Shown: piece by piece, positions 56,401 through 58,478 of the stretch | How positions within the stretch are numbered: the first letter of the stretch is position 1 | Layout of the letters: every line of letters begins with the position of its first letter | NCBI GenBank assembly: GCA_949126835.1 | Contig: OX421507.1 | Span: forward strand, 32,502,882 to 32,566,881 | Source: Anisus vortex | Lineage: Eukaryota > Mollusca > Gastropoda > Planorbidae | Direction: 5' to 3' | DNA length: 64,000 nucleotides | Translations under genes and position numbers: made by a program | The notes under the pieces: model-generated | Database searches by the model: none | Told to the model about the DNA's origin: nothing | The model's input: only the letters and a program-made list of their open reading frames with translations

Positions 56401-58478
56401 GCAGGAAAGATCAAGTTCTTCAAATTTGGCTTTATCCGGGGAAGTAAGAAAACAGAGGGGTGTCTCTATCTATATTTATTACTGAAATTCTCCTTTGCAG
56501 CTGCTACAATGCTAGAAAATTCCTTTTAAAATTTCCTGTTGGATTGTAGGATTGTCGGTAAATGTTATAGAATTTTGTAAATGCATTTTTACTTTTGGAA
56601 AATATTTTTGTTGCCCACTTTGTAGGTCTCTTTCAAACACCTGCAGTTTTCTTTCATATGGTCTGATATCACAAAATATAATCTACTGTTGTTCCTGAAT
56701 CTTGCAGTTGCTTATTCAGTTCATTGAAATGTGCTGTAAAATCTGTAAAAAAAAACAGGAGGTTGGCAACCCAGACCATATCAGTGAACTGTGGATAATC
56801 CTGCCCCTTTTGAATCATAAACAGCCTAATTTCATCCCAGAACACCTCTCCAATACTCGTCCTGTGCTCAGCCATGTGCCATTATTGTACATAAGTAAAG
56901 TATTATACTGCACCTTGACCTCATCGGGAATTGCCTGAAACTGTCGACATGATGTAATTGATCATTTTCGTGACATCTTTGGTGATAGCATCTTCTTGCT
57001 GGTATCCCTGGCACAAAGAGATTTTTGGAGCATAAAGTGAAAATGAACGACTGTGTGTTTTGCTTCTTTGACAAAGAACTGTATGAAACCTGATGAGTCC
57101 ACCACCATGTATGGTGCCCCGTCACTAGTAACTTAAACAACTTTTTCTAGTTTTATATAGTGTGCCAAAAAAGATTCAATAACACCATTGTGGATATATA
57201 TCCTTTGTGTTTTTCAGGCAAAGATAACAATTTCGCCAGCTCTTCTCTCATAATGTCACCAACTGCGTAACGCAAAATTACCACAAGTCTTGCATGATTA
57301 TTTACATATGTGCTTTCACCCAAGCACATGGAGTAGCAGGCATAATTTTATAAGTCAGTAGTGATCTACTAACTAGCATCACTTGCCATGCGCAAGACTC
57401 GATCTTTAAAAGTATTTCTGCTCAGTGGTATCTCAGAGATGCGTTGCAAAAAAAAATTATCTTTGTTTGGAAAATCATTAAAAAGGGAATTACTCCCAGC
57501 CAACATGGCCGTTTTCAGAAAATCCCCATCAGAGAGGGGCTTACCATGTTTTGCTATGCAGGGTGACATTTGAAAGCTTGCATCTGTCAGATGGTTTGTT
57601 TGAGAAATATACTTACAAAAACTAGTAACTGCGTGAGATATTTTCTCAATTTATATTCAAGAAACTCTTTTCATTCATCGTCGATGCCATCCCTTAGCGG
57701 TGTGGCCATAACTAAACTGTTCCATTTTTTGTAAATGCTCGCGTGCCCACAGAAATGGCTTCGCGTGCCAGCTGTGGCACGCGTGTCATAGGTTCGCCAT
57801 CGCTGTTCTAGATAAAAGATTGTTACGTCCACTAGGCCCAAAACGCCTGCATGGCGGCAGGGATCGGTCGGCTATAGGAATCTTATCTTATACATCACAG
57901 ACACTCCTTCTATAGAGAAGATTATTGCGTCCTACGCTCATCCGTGGTCCGTGTCGGCGACAGGGCGATGTGTAGATTAACAGCCCGATGAACTAACCGC
58001 TAGACCAGCCGGCCTAACTGGGACTCTAGCCTTCAAGTTCTTCTACATCCTTCTTCTACAGTTTTCTATTGGTCTTCATTTCCACATTTTTTACCTGCCT
58101 TACTTTTAATTGACTATATTCAGGGTCGGCAACCTTTTGATAATAGTGTGCCAAAGTAGGATTTCTAATTCATCAAGCGTGCCAACAGCCTATAGGTCAT
58201 CTTGCTTTAGCTCTCCATTTCTATTGCAAGACACTTGAATTGCCTTTTTTGGTAGTCTGTCGCGTGCCTCTGAAAAGGGCTTTGCGTGCCATATCTGGCA
58301 CGCGTACCATAGGTTGCTGACCCCTGGACTACAGTATTCTTAATAAAAACATTTTTCTTGTAATAACTTTCTTCTCAGGGTTATTGGCGCACTGCAGAAT
58401 TCGAAAGATTTTGCCGAAACTTTCAGTTGTCCGGATGGTTCCTACATGAATCCAACGGAAAAATGCCACGTCTGGTAG
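2055..58478 (+). CDS. Neprilysin-like M13 zinc metalloendopeptidase gene, 21 visible exons, 5' end missing
   Basis: This gene encodes a membrane-anchored zinc endopeptidase that would cleave peptides outside the cell. Joining 21 exons (2,431 nt) gives one frame of 809 residues, numbered here from the first full codon at 2056. A hydrophobic segment (13-34) is followed by a Ser/Thr-rich stalk (about 50-115). The ectodomain starts at IDPC (Cys149) and FAC (Cys157). Catalytic features are NAVY (602-605), HEITH (643-647), ENIAD (Glu705, Asp709), His771, Arg777 and terminal Trp809. Distances between them equal those in human neprilysin (HEITH His to final Trp is 166 in both). Every internal junction is GT-AG and phase-consistent. 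Family usual length is 700-780 residues, so the N-terminal part is long. The start codon exon was not found. Neprilysin versus endothelin-converting-enzyme subfamily cannot be settled here. Confidence 0.93.
2417..3810 (+). repeat. Tandem array, 31-36 bp unit, starting at the exon 1 donor
   Basis: About 40 copies of a unit containing AAGAAGTGTCATGTCTATAC, in a short form and a form with an extra ATATT. The first copy is the splice donor itself (GTAAGAAGTG). In later copies the GT has become AT. Short and long units alternate in blocks around 2790-3350, which points to duplication of several units at once. Confidence 0.95.
3811..4029. other. Unassigned sequence with 14-bp poly-G run
   Basis: AT-rich linker. 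A G homopolymer at about 3882-3895 is a likely place for length error. Confidence 0.6.
4030..4670 (+). mobile_element. LINE reverse-transcriptase C-terminal remnant and 3' tail
   Basis: Reads [20 protein letters not shown], then [20 protein letters not shown] with frameshifts ('QNxAARLV...LHWLPVxxRI'). It ends with GCGCTCTGAGCTTAC, GTTTGTTGGCAGCGCTATAC and an ATT run. Same family as 1150-2020. Confidence 0.85.
4845..4915. mobile_element. Possible hAT element terminus
   Basis: GGCCGCATGTGTCCCACGGG then TCGTAGTTTGCCCACCC is the reverse complement of a common hAT end (GGGTGGGCAAACTACG). No matching second end was found. Confidence 0.4.
5090..5446 (+). repeat. 53-bp tandem array
   Basis: Six to seven copies of a unit beginning GATCATTGAATAATCTCTTA and ending GTCTGATATAGATATAT. 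It ends about 115 bp before exon 2. Confidence 0.95.
5564..5605 (+). CDS. M13 exon 2: 42-bp micro-exon
   Basis: Flanked by TTTTAG and GTAAAC. It reads ..[13 protein letters not shown] and joins in phase on both sides (one base in from exon 1, one base out to exon 3), giving [14 protein letters not shown] across the junction. That fits the helix before the IDPC motif. In most M13 proteins this stretch carries a Cys-x-Ser/Thr-x-x-Cys pair, which is absent here. The exon is small, so support is phase and position rather than strong similarity. Confidence 0.72.
5719..5997 (-). pseudogene. Possible LINE reverse-transcriptase tail fragment
   Basis: A 92-codon minus-strand frame contains [20 protein letters not shown], loosely like the 'QLRWxGHVxRMxxxRLPxxxLYGEL' tail of some LINEs. 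The similarity is weak. Confidence 0.3.
6000..6270. repeat. Dispersed repeat shared with about 49840-49910
   Basis: CTTAATGTAAACGTATCTGT with GGTTTACA and GGCCAGC here resembles CTTAAAGTAAACGTATCGGC with GGTTGACA near 49850. Class unknown. Confidence 0.45.
6276..6893 (+). repeat. 22-bp tandem array
   Basis: About 28 copies of ATGTATCAAATACAACAAGT plus TC, with AAATTC variants. It gives three overlapping open frames (YQIQQ, VSNTT, CIKYN), which are not genes. Confidence 0.97.
7061..7262 (+). repeat. ATCATCATCA-type simple repeat
   Basis: An imperfect ATC-rich decamer run of about 200 bp that forms the 3' tail of the adjacent minus-strand LINE fragment. Confidence 0.95.
7263..7575 (-). mobile_element. 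LINE reverse-transcriptase C-terminus
   Basis: One hundred open minus-strand codons include [20 protein letters not shown], then [17 protein letters not shown] and [11 protein letters not shown]. This is the characteristic C-terminus of RTE/Jockey-like LINE polyproteins. It is 5'-truncated with an ATC-rich tail. It is the best-preserved LINE piece in the window. Confidence 0.88.
7644..7805 (+). CDS. M13 exon 3: start of the peptidase ectodomain
   Basis: Encodes residues 135-188. It contains [15 protein letters not shown], the family signature that opens the M13 ectodomain. Its two cysteines normally pair with C-terminal cysteines, both of which are present in exons 20 and 21. NIIPSTST follows as in neprilysin. 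The acceptor is TATTGTAG. The donor GTAAGATCT is the first unit of the array that fills intron 3. Confidence 0.95.
7806..9657 (+). repeat. 33-bp tandem array beginning at the exon 3 donor
   Basis: About 55 copies of a unit that starts TAAGATCTATAAGATTGCAG and ends ACTCATGG, with 2-3 bp length variants. The exon 3 end and donor (TTG|GTAAGATCT) correspond to the repeat junction (ATG|GTAAGATCT). Each unit therefore carries a donor-like GGTAAGAT and an acceptor-like GATTGCAG. Blocks around 8150-8500 and 9110-9500 resemble one another, suggesting duplication of multi-unit segments. Open frames here are artefacts of few stops per unit. Confidence 0.95.
9660..10017. other. Unassigned intron 3 sequence
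   Basis: AT-rich, with a C homopolymer at about 9811-9820. No gene or element recognised. Confidence 0.5.
10018..10100 (+). repeat. Short ACTTGAACTTTGA array
   Basis: Imperfect 12-13-bp repeats over about 80 bp. Confidence 0.85.
10385..10585 (-). mobile_element. tRNA-derived SINE, diverged
   Basis: Minus-strand copy of the family best seen at 42098. It has CACCAGTTTCTGTGG, TTGTGTGGCCAGCACAAT and the B-box complement GGATTCGAACCC. Confidence 0.8.
10664..10747 (+). CDS. M13 exon 4
   Basis: Encodes residues 189-216, including [12 protein letters not shown] across the junction. This matches the neprilysin 'KALYRSCINE' helix and supplies the cysteine expected to pair with that in exon 10. Acceptor TATTTACAG, donor GTAAAG. 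Phase one in and out. Confidence 0.93.
10773..10847. repeat. Hairpin: 28-bp inverted repeat with 19-bp loop, just inside intron 4
   Basis: The left arm (10773-10800) ends ATAATGGTCTTTTC. The right arm (10820-10847) begins GAAAAGACCATTAT. 25 of 28 positions pair. It starts 26 bp after the exon 4 donor. It may be a remnant of a small inverted-repeat element. No target duplication is visible. Confidence 0.85.
10963..11298. mobile_element. hAT-type MITE with perfect 8-bp target duplication
   Basis: Starts CAGGGGTCGGGAACCTTTTT and ends AGGTTTCCAACCCCTT. CCCTAGAG flanks it on both sides (10955-10962 and 11299-11306). It is non-coding. Confidence 0.9.
11299..11880. other. Unassigned intron 4 sequence
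   Basis: AT-rich. Short open frames on both strands look random. Confidence 0.5.
11885..12070 (-). mobile_element. tRNA-derived SINE, partial
   Basis: Contains ATTGTGTGGCCAGCACA and GGATTCGAACCCACTG in minus orientation. Confidence 0.75.
12115..12355 (+). mobile_element. tRNA-derived SINE
   Basis: The head GACCGAGCGGCAGCGCGTTC has an A-box-like start and GGGTTCGAGTCCTG is the B box. The body (CTGATTTTAGTTTGGG, GCCGTGGCTACAGAAACTGG) matches the other copies. Confidence 0.88.
12440..12645 (+). CDS. M13 exon 5
   Basis: Encodes residues 217-285. GLTSLKDFL, then [13 protein letters not shown], matches the neprilysin '[20 protein letters not shown]' region. [12 protein letters not shown] is the following beta strand before the 'DQP' motif. 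The acceptor follows a C-rich tract (CCCTCCCAG). The donor is GTAAGT and the exon ends in phase 0. Confidence 0.95.
12646..12990 (+). pseudogene. Degenerate retroelement RNase H-like fragment in intron 5
   Basis: Reading on past exon 5 gives [19 protein letters not shown] (about 12679-12738). This resembles the RNase H motif with 'FTDSLSALQAL' found in some LINEs. A later stretch (ISEPDSFE) could be a frameshifted 'GNERADSLA' segment. The frames break repeatedly. Homology is judged by eye only. Confidence 0.45.
13021..14838 (+). repeat. 13-bp tandem array (TATTGTATTGTAT)
   Basis: About 140 copies of an AT-rich 13-mer with 8-bp and 5-bp indel variants (TATTATTG, TAATATTG). None of the three plus-strand frames holds a stop in the basic unit, so long hydrophobic open frames of 13-residue period ([13 protein letters not shown]) appear. 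It ends about 12 bp before the exon 6 acceptor. Confidence 0.97.
14853..15035 (+). CDS. M13 exon 6
   Basis: Encodes residues 286-346. It starts [10 protein letters not shown], equivalent to the M13 'DQPxLGLPxRDYY' loop, and ends VNFEIELAK, equivalent to 'vmelEkelA'. The cysteine pair that human neprilysin has between these points (233-241) is absent. Acceptor TCTAATTTAG, donor GTAAGT, phase 0 on both sides. Confidence 0.95.
15115..15262 (+). mobile_element. SINE 3' half
   Basis: Begins at ATCTACCCAGCTCTGATGGG and runs to GAACGCTGCTTCACC. The tRNA-like head is missing. Confidence 0.8.
15300..16008 (+). repeat. 12-bp tandem array (TTCCTGAACTTA)
   Basis: About 59 copies with scattered substitutions (TTCCTGAACTTG block at 15527-15590, TTTCTGAACTTA). 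The period is a multiple of three, so both strands show open frames (FLNL on plus, RNKF on minus). These are not genes. Confidence 0.97.
16056..16142 (+). CDS. M13 exon 7
   Basis: Encodes 29 residues (347-375) containing [16 protein letters not shown], the counterpart of neprilysin 'LYNKMTLAQIQNNFS'. The acceptor is ATTGTCAG. The donor is GTCAGT, with C at +3 instead of a purine. This donor is the first copy of the 50-bp repeat in intron 7. Confidence 0.93.
16143..24702 (+). repeat. Very long 50-bp tandem array filling intron 7
   Basis: About 171 copies of a 50-bp unit that begins GTCAGTTTAAAGATTTATTT and ends GGACACTATTACAAT. The exon 7 end and donor (GCAAT|GTCAGTTT) equal the repeat junction (ACAAT|GTCAGTTT). 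Marker variants recur as blocks at fixed offsets (see findings). Copies from about 23580 and again from 24510 form a divergent subfamily (GGCAACTATAACAATTTTAG). It ends about 30 bp before the exon 8 acceptor. Confidence 0.98.
24734..24876 (+). CDS. M13 exon 8
   Basis: Encodes residues 376-422 plus two bases. [12 protein letters not shown] is the 'FSWLNFTNEIM' segment of neprilysin, and [13 protein letters not shown] is the 'APEYLTKL' strand. The donor GTAAAA at 24877 was chosen over nearer GT sites because it is the one that puts exon 9 in frame as ..[10 protein letters not shown]. Confidence 0.92.
24889..24962 (+). repeat. Three-copy direct repeat near the exon 8 donor
   Basis: AATTCCCTAACACTARCTCT occurs three times at a spacing of about 24-25 bp, starting 13 bp into intron 8. 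It is a small array close to a donor. Confidence 0.85.
24990..25235 (-). mobile_element. Dispersed retroposon-like repeat
   Basis: Shares TGCATTTGTTCTTGCATAAG (complement of 52165-52185) and CTCCGTGGTCCG with copies at 52130 and 57885. Class uncertain, probably the 3' part of a LINE or SINE. Confidence 0.55.
25236..25790. other. Unassigned intron 8 sequence
   Basis: AT-rich. A microsatellite of ATAAT follows at 25791-25850. Confidence 0.5.
25791..25850 (+). repeat. ATAAT microsatellite
   Basis: About ten copies of TATAA/ATAAT just upstream of the exon 9 acceptor. Confidence 0.95.
25875..25974 (+). CDS. M13 exon 9
   Basis: Encodes residues 423-456, [16 protein letters not shown] and so on, equivalent to 'LQNLMSWRFIMDLVSSL'. 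Acceptor TATTTCAG. The donor GTTACT is weak, but ending at CAG|GT keeps phase 0 with exon 10. Confidence 0.9.
26025..26432 (+). mobile_element. LINE 3' end remnant
   Basis: Matches the 3' part of 4030-4670: AAGAATTTTAAAACACATTT, GTTAAACATTTACACC, and the GTTTGTTGGTAGCGCTATAT tail with an ATT run. Confidence 0.8.
26605..27030 (-). mobile_element. LINE C-terminal remnant with internal 44-bp tandem repeat
   Basis: A minus-strand relative of 7263-7575 (GTCGAACCAGCATTTCCGCT, GACGGCCTCTCC). About 26838-27010 contains four copies of a 44-bp unit with AGCTTGCCCCGCTTGATTGT, so part of an old LINE coding region has itself become a small array. Confidence 0.8.
27173..27301 (+). CDS. M13 exon 10
   Basis: Encodes residues 457-499. 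[10 protein letters not shown] supplies the cysteine of the neprilysin 'WRRCANYV' segment, with Ile in place of the usual Trp. [14 protein letters not shown] is the highly conserved 'VGRLYVEAAFAGESK' motif. Acceptor TGTCTCCAG, donor GTAAGT. Confidence 0.96.
27315..27480 (+). mobile_element. Dispersed retroposon-like repeat
   Basis: GGCGTGGAATGGGTTGCCTG, AAAACACTAAT and TTTATAGAAGGAATGTCT recur at 52200-52360. Possibly a LINE 3' coding end. Confidence 0.6.
27485..27700 (+). mobile_element. tRNA-derived SINE
   Basis: GCGTTCGACTGGCGTACCGA, B box GGGTTCAAATCCTGG, ending GATCAATTTAGTCC. Confidence 0.85.
27730..28120. other. Unassigned intron 10 sequence
   Basis: AT-rich sequence with no recognisable feature. 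Confidence 0.5.
28430..28680 (-). pseudogene. LINE reverse-transcriptase C-terminal remnant
   Basis: Reads [20 protein letters not shown], then [13 protein letters not shown]. This resembles the basic tail 'DRxxWRxxVRxGxxxAE...AEEKRxRRK' at the end of some LINE polyproteins. The neighbouring 28130-28270 may be another LINE piece. Confidence 0.5.
29011..29109 (+). CDS. M13 exon 11
   Basis: Encodes residues 500-532. [18 protein letters not shown] is the M13 'LDDLTWMDAETKKRAEEK' helix. Acceptor TTCTTCTAG, donor GTAATA. The frame stays open into intron 11 through a stop-free array, producing a misleading 890-codon open frame from 29014. Confidence 0.97.
29110..32585 (+). repeat. 25-bp tandem array starting at the exon 11 donor
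   Basis: About 139 copies of a 25-bp unit (TCTTATATTCAACCTTACTC plus TACTA), with AAGCTT, TACCTTGTATTC and AGTATACTC variants. Copies begin within about 5 bp of the donor. The unit lacks stops in all three plus frames. Because 25 is not a multiple of three, every frame reads the same 25-residue peptide cycle. Confidence 0.98.
32586..32878 (+). repeat. Second 25-bp array, different unit
   Basis: Eleven to twelve copies of a unit containing TTGTATCTTCAACTTGAATA, directly abutting the previous array and of the same 25-bp length. CTTCAAC/CATCAAC variants alternate. Confidence 0.95.
32985..33178 (+). mobile_element. tRNA-derived SINE, diverged
   Basis: GTAGCGCGTTTTGCTGGCGA, CTGGGTTCGTATCCTG, and an end resembling ATTTATCCGACGGGATTCTT. 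Confidence 0.78.
33237..33314 (+). CDS. M13 exon 12
   Basis: Encodes residues 533-558: [15 protein letters not shown], the 'IKERIGYPDDIVSND' motif of neprilysin. Acceptor TCTGATAG, donor GTAAGT, both phase 0. Intron 12 is only 200 bp and free of arrays. Confidence 0.96.
33515..33618 (+). CDS. M13 exon 13
   Basis: Encodes residues 559-592 plus two bases. [18 protein letters not shown] matches 'DEYFENIIQNLKFSQSKQ'. PFNKDE|W continues in exon 14. Donor GTAAGT, with the 29-bp array starting about 6 bp later. Confidence 0.96.
33625..35995 (+). repeat. 29-bp tandem array in intron 13
   Basis: About 82 copies of a unit containing GTAATTATTGGTACAGTAAT. Variants include ATCGTGAATG, ATTGTTAATG and an AAATG insertion. 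A diagnostic run with GTACAATAAT appears at 34101 and again at 34888, so a segment of roughly 790 bp has been duplicated. Confidence 0.97.
36000..36480. other. Unassigned intron 13 sequence
   Basis: AT-rich unique sequence leading to the exon 14 acceptor. Confidence 0.5.
36483..36541 (+). CDS. M13 exon 14: substrate-binding NAVY
   Basis: Encodes residues 593-612. [19 protein letters not shown] contains the Asn-Ala pair (602-603) that in neprilysin (Asn542, Ala543) holds the substrate backbone. Acceptor ACCTTCCAG, donor GTAAGT. Confidence 0.96.
36670..36715 (+). repeat. GA-rich simple repeat
   Basis: GAGAGAGAGAGAGA with AAAGAGAG interruptions. Confidence 0.9.
36805..36856 (+). CDS. M13 exon 15: FPAGILQP
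   Basis: A 52-bp exon encoding [17 protein letters not shown], the near-invariant M13 '[11 protein letters not shown]' motif. Acceptor TTTTTTCAG, donor GTGAGT. Its last 12 nt reappear in the array that follows. Confidence 0.97.
36857..37018 (+). repeat. 19-bp array copying the exon 15 end and donor
   Basis: Eight further copies of GTGAGTAATACTATCCTAG follow the real donor. Each repeats the exon tail ATACTATCC-AG joined to GTGAGTAAT, so nine AG|GTGAGT junctions stand in a row. Confidence 0.98.
37095..37190 (+). repeat. Short array of ATATAGACCAATATAGACT
   Basis: Three to four copies of an approximately 23-bp AT-rich unit. Confidence 0.85.
37445..38715 (+). repeat. 37-bp tandem array in intron 15
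   Basis: About 34 highly similar copies of a 37-bp unit containing GTAATTAATATGGTAACTTA followed by TGTTAGCAAGAGATTAA. Homogeneity is high, with only isolated substitutions. Confidence 0.97.
38765..38925 (+). pseudogene. LINE reverse-transcriptase C-terminal remnant
   Basis: Reads [20 protein letters not shown], resembling the C-terminus of the fragment at 7273-7575 ('[19 protein letters not shown]'), then the same GA-rich 3' sequence with a run of C. Confidence 0.8.
39160..39672 (+). repeat. 12-bp tandem array (ACCATTTACATT)
   Basis: About 43 copies, ending about 20 bp before the exon 16 acceptor. The 12-bp period makes open frames on both strands (VNGN repeats on minus, LPFT on plus), neither of which is a gene. 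Confidence 0.97.
39693..39760 (+). CDS. M13 exon 16: HEITH zinc-binding site
   Basis: Encodes [20 protein letters not shown], the catalytic core. HEITH lies at 39730-39744 (residues 643-647): the two histidines bind zinc and the glutamate is the general base. Acceptor CATACAG, donor GTAAGG. The exon end plus donor is duplicated 35 bp downstream. Confidence 0.98.
39748..39815 (+). repeat. 35-bp tandem duplication across the exon 16 donor
   Basis: TTTGATGCAGAAG|GTAAGG (39748-39766) recurs as TTTGATGCAGACG|GTAAAG (39783-39801), and the following GGGTGTTT recurs as CGTGTGTTT. Use of the second donor would add 35 nt and shift the frame. Confidence 0.9.
39816..40255. other. Unassigned intron 16 sequence
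   Basis: AT-rich, with an A-rich AAAGAAAC stretch at 39905-39950. Confidence 0.5.
40256..40345 (+). pseudogene. LINE reverse-transcriptase fragment
   Basis: Reads [20 protein letters not shown] then VAEL, which matches the start of the RT fingers domain ('AIxxLKxGKSPGIDxIPAEL'). Confidence 0.7.
40450..40705 (+). mobile_element. tRNA-derived SINE
   Basis: GAGCGAGCGGCAGCAAGTTC head with a damaged B box. The body GGGTACCTGACACTAGTTGG and GCCGTGGCCACAGAAACT matches the family. Confidence 0.82.
40700..40785 (+). repeat. Three-copy direct repeat of GTGAGAACTTGATGTTTC type
   Basis: AACTTGATGTTTCAGTATTTG recurs about every 36 bp with small changes. Confidence 0.8.
40930..41815 (+). repeat. 20-bp tandem array (AACTATTTCATAACATACAT)
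   Basis: About 44 copies with AAATATTT, TACCATAC and TACTATAC variants. Variant order repeats in blocks of several units near 41160-41400. Confidence 0.97.
41952..42082 (+). CDS. M13 exon 17
   Basis: Encodes residues 653-696. [14 protein letters not shown] follows the zinc site as in neprilysin 'GRNFNKDGDLVDWW'. [10 protein letters not shown] gives the cysteine that pairs with the one in the C-terminal KCHVW. Acceptor TATCCCCAG, donor GTAAGT. A SINE lies 15 bp beyond the donor. Confidence 0.97.
42098..42372 (+). mobile_element. tRNA-derived SINE, best full-length copy
   Basis: CCGAGCGGCAGCGCGTTCGT (A-box region) and GGATTCGAATCCTGG (B box) form a tRNA-like head of about 70 bp. An unrelated body of about 200 bp follows and ends CAATTTGGTCTGACGGGATA. 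It lies 15 bp downstream of the exon 17 donor. Confidence 0.9.
42378..42458. mobile_element. 81-bp TTAA-flanked micro-element, copy 1
   Basis: TTAACCCTTCCCGTACCGAC and GGGACTGTAAGGGTTAA form short inverted ends. The TTAA at each edge suggests piggyBac-type mobilisation. Almost identical to 46196-46276. Confidence 0.75.
42459..42764. other. Unassigned intron 17 sequence
   Basis: AT-rich with a CTTCTTCTTC stretch and a degraded LINE-tail-like ATT region. No gene. Confidence 0.5.
42765..43588 (+). repeat. 26-bp tandem array
   Basis: About 31 copies of TCCTAATTCACAGGTCATGT plus ATGGGT, with TGCACAGG and TGCAGAGG variants. Each unit has a juxtaposed CACAG|GTCATG. Confidence 0.97.
43725..45010 (+). 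repeat. 32-bp tandem array rich in GATA
   Basis: About 37 copies of a unit containing ATAGACAGATAGTCATATAG, with 8-bp ATACATAG/TTACATAG insertions. Each unit has two GATA tetramers. Confidence 0.97.
45095..45205 (-). mobile_element. SINE fragment
   Basis: CACCAGTTTCTGGGAGACAC and GGGGATTGTGCGGCC match the 3' half of the family in minus orientation. Confidence 0.7.
45355..45620 (-). mobile_element. tRNA-derived SINE, full length
   Basis: Runs from GGACCAAAATGATCATAGGG to the head complement CGAACGCGCTGCCGCACGAT. The B-box complement is GATTCGAATCC. Confidence 0.88.
45672..45966 (+). repeat. 29-bp tandem array
   Basis: Ten copies of AACTGAACCCATTGAATAGT plus GACATTATG. One copy has a 4-bp GAGT duplication. 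Confidence 0.96.
45967..46036 (+). mobile_element. Solo LINE 3' tail
   Basis: GCGCTCTGAGCTTACAGTAT and GTTTGTTGGCAGCGCTATAC, then an ATT run. This is a severely 5'-truncated copy of the LINE tail seen at 4610-4670. Confidence 0.8.
46196..46276. mobile_element. 81-bp TTAA-flanked micro-element, copy 2
   Basis: Differs from 42378-42458 by one base (CAGTTCCG versus CAGTACCG). Same TTAA edges and CCCTT/AAGGG inverted ends. Confidence 0.75.
46305..46542 (+). mobile_element. tRNA-derived SINE
   Basis: CAGCGCATTCGCCTGGCGTA, B box GGGTTCGAATCCTGG, end ATTTGGTCCTATTGGATACT. Confidence 0.85.
46588..46653 (+). CDS. M13 exon 18: ENIAD third zinc ligand
   Basis: Encodes [19 protein letters not shown] and AFR (697-718). 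Glu705 is the third zinc ligand and Asp709 supports a zinc-binding histidine, as in the M13 ExxxD motif. Acceptor GTCTTTTAG, donor GTAATA. Confidence 0.98.
46835..47237. mobile_element. 403-bp MITE with 19-bp perfect terminal inverted repeats
   Basis: ACCAAGTGAACAGCTTTTT at the left end is matched exactly by its complement at 47219-47237. The interior is non-coding and AT-rich. No target duplication is clear, so the superfamily is undetermined. Confidence 0.82.
47515..48063 (+). repeat. 21-bp tandem array (TTGTTTGACCTAGGCCCTGTG)
   Basis: About 26 copies with GTCCCTG and GTACCTG variants. The palindromic CCTAGG sits in most units. The period is a multiple of three and yields LFDLGPV open frames that are not genes. 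Confidence 0.97.
48148..48592 (+). repeat. Second 21-bp tandem array (TATTCCCTACTGTATGTTC plus TA)
   Basis: About 21 copies with TGTGCTA and TGTTTCC variants. All three plus frames are open. It ends about 55 bp before exon 19. Confidence 0.97.
48653..48751 (+). CDS. M13 exon 19
   Basis: Encodes residues 719-751: AYRNWVKSQ, then [19 protein letters not shown], equal to neprilysin 'LLPGLDLNHKQLFFLNFAQ'. Acceptor TTTGAATTAG, donor GTAACA. Confidence 0.97.
48832..49090 (+). mobile_element. tRNA-derived SINE
   Basis: GTCGAGCGGCAGCGCGTTCG, B box AGGTTCGAATCCTGC, end GTATTTGGTCCGTTGGAATA. Confidence 0.88.
49091..49434. other. Unassigned intron 19 sequence
   Basis: Higher GC than its surroundings from about 49190 on. 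Probably an old dispersed repeat, class unknown. Confidence 0.45.
49435..49545 (+). repeat. 18-bp tandem array (CTCCAGCAACTCCACGGG)
   Basis: Six nearly identical copies, giving LQQLHG repeats on plus and WSPWSC on minus in chance open frames. Confidence 0.96.
49546..50129. other. Unassigned GC-richer sequence
   Basis: Contains a G homopolymer (about 49946-49959) and the block shared with 6000-6270. No gene identified. Confidence 0.45.
50130..50865 (+). repeat. About 83-bp tandem array
   Basis: Eight to nine copies of a long unit containing TCTAATGAGAATGTTTCGGT and CCCTGGCATGATAATAGAAT. Units differ in GTTTCCGG/GTATCCGG and ACCC/GCAC. Confidence 0.95.
50866..51375. other. Unassigned intron 19 sequence
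   Basis: Contains an 89-codon minus frame (51079-51348) with weak LINE-like character ([20 protein letters not shown]). It is not supported as a gene. Confidence 0.4.
51376..51615 (+). repeat. Three copies of an approximately 85-bp unit
   Basis: CACACTCTGGCAGTCATAAT recurs three times with ATTCATGATA and TATTAATAATGATACAA. Confidence 0.93.
51617..52058 (+). repeat. About 20-bp array (AATATGAATAGTTTATAGAT)
   Basis: About 22 variable copies of an AT-rich unit. Confidence 0.95.
52130..52370 (+). mobile_element. Dispersed retroposon-like repeat
   Basis: TTATGCAAGAACAAATGCAT, GGCATGGAATGGGTTGCCTG and TTTATAGAAGGATTGTCTGT match 27315-27480 and the complement of 24990-25235. Confidence 0.65.
52497..53130 (+). 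repeat. 24-bp tandem array (TCTATATCTATGAGTGTATC plus TAGG)
   Basis: About 25 copies, decaying after 52960. Its 8-residue translation period (SMSVSRSI) is an artefact of period 24. Confidence 0.97.
53429..53990. mobile_element. 562-bp MITE with GGGCGTTTGCAAT ends
   Basis: Left GGGCGTTTGCAAT and right ATTGCAAACGCTC are inverted with one mismatch. TATA lies immediately outside both ends, a possible target duplication. No coding. Confidence 0.7.
53991..54400. other. Unassigned sequence before exon 20, with LINE-tail-like end
   Basis: 54310-54385 (GTTAAATACTTACTTTATGT, GCAGTTCTATATAAAT) resembles the LINE 3' tail at 4610-4670. The exon 20 acceptor follows. Confidence 0.45.
54401..54477 (+). CDS. 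M13 exon 20: HSP motif
   Basis: Encodes [20 protein letters not shown] and SPGEFR. Cys754 is the partner of the FAC cysteine, although the usual VWC is LYC. His771 and Arg777 correspond to His711 and Arg717 of neprilysin (transition-state and substrate contacts). The acceptor GGCTCTAG has a poor pyrimidine tract, but phase fits on both sides. Confidence 0.9.
54675..55405 (+). repeat. Alternating two-type array, 35-bp units in 70-bp dimers
   Basis: AGTTAACAAACAATGACTAC units end alternately in TTAGACTTAGATCA and TTACACTTACACAA. This makes a dimeric higher-order repeat of about ten periods. Confidence 0.92.
55756..57805 (-). mobile_element. hAT transposon with decayed ZBED5/GTF2IRD2-like transposase
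   Basis: A 2,050-bp element with ends CAGTGATGGCGAAC and GTTCGCCATCGCTG, flanked by a perfect 8-bp target duplication TTCTAGAT (55748-55755 and 57806-57813). Minus-strand pieces include [18 protein letters not shown] and [18 protein letters not shown] (57369-57569). Near 56850-56900 a '[10 protein letters not shown]'-like segment resembles the conserved 'RWLSRGxVLxR' of ZBED5-type hAT proteins. The reading frame is broken many times, so it is inactive. Confidence 0.87.
57880..58018 (-). mobile_element. Second tRNA-derived SINE type (Asn-like head)
   Basis: On the minus strand the sequence begins GGCCGGCTGGTCTAGCGGTT and continues GGGCTGTTAATC, like the 5' half of a tRNA with a GTT anticodon. 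It is joined to the CCGTGGTCC repeat also seen at 25060. It is not a foldable tRNA gene. Confidence 0.55.
58121..58326. mobile_element. hAT-type MITE
   Basis: CAGGGTCGGCAACCTTTTGA and GGTTGCTGACCCCTG are inverted ends of the family at 10963 and 1682. Internal GGCACGCGTACCATAGG is typical of it. It lies 52 bp before exon 21. Confidence 0.8.
58379..58478 (+). CDS. M13 terminal exon 21 and stop
   Basis: Encodes [15 protein letters not shown], then [17 protein letters not shown] and TAG. The ending corresponds to neprilysin '..SYMNPEKKCRVW'. Both C-terminal disulfide cysteines and the final Trp are present. Acceptor CTTCTCAG. Confidence 0.98.
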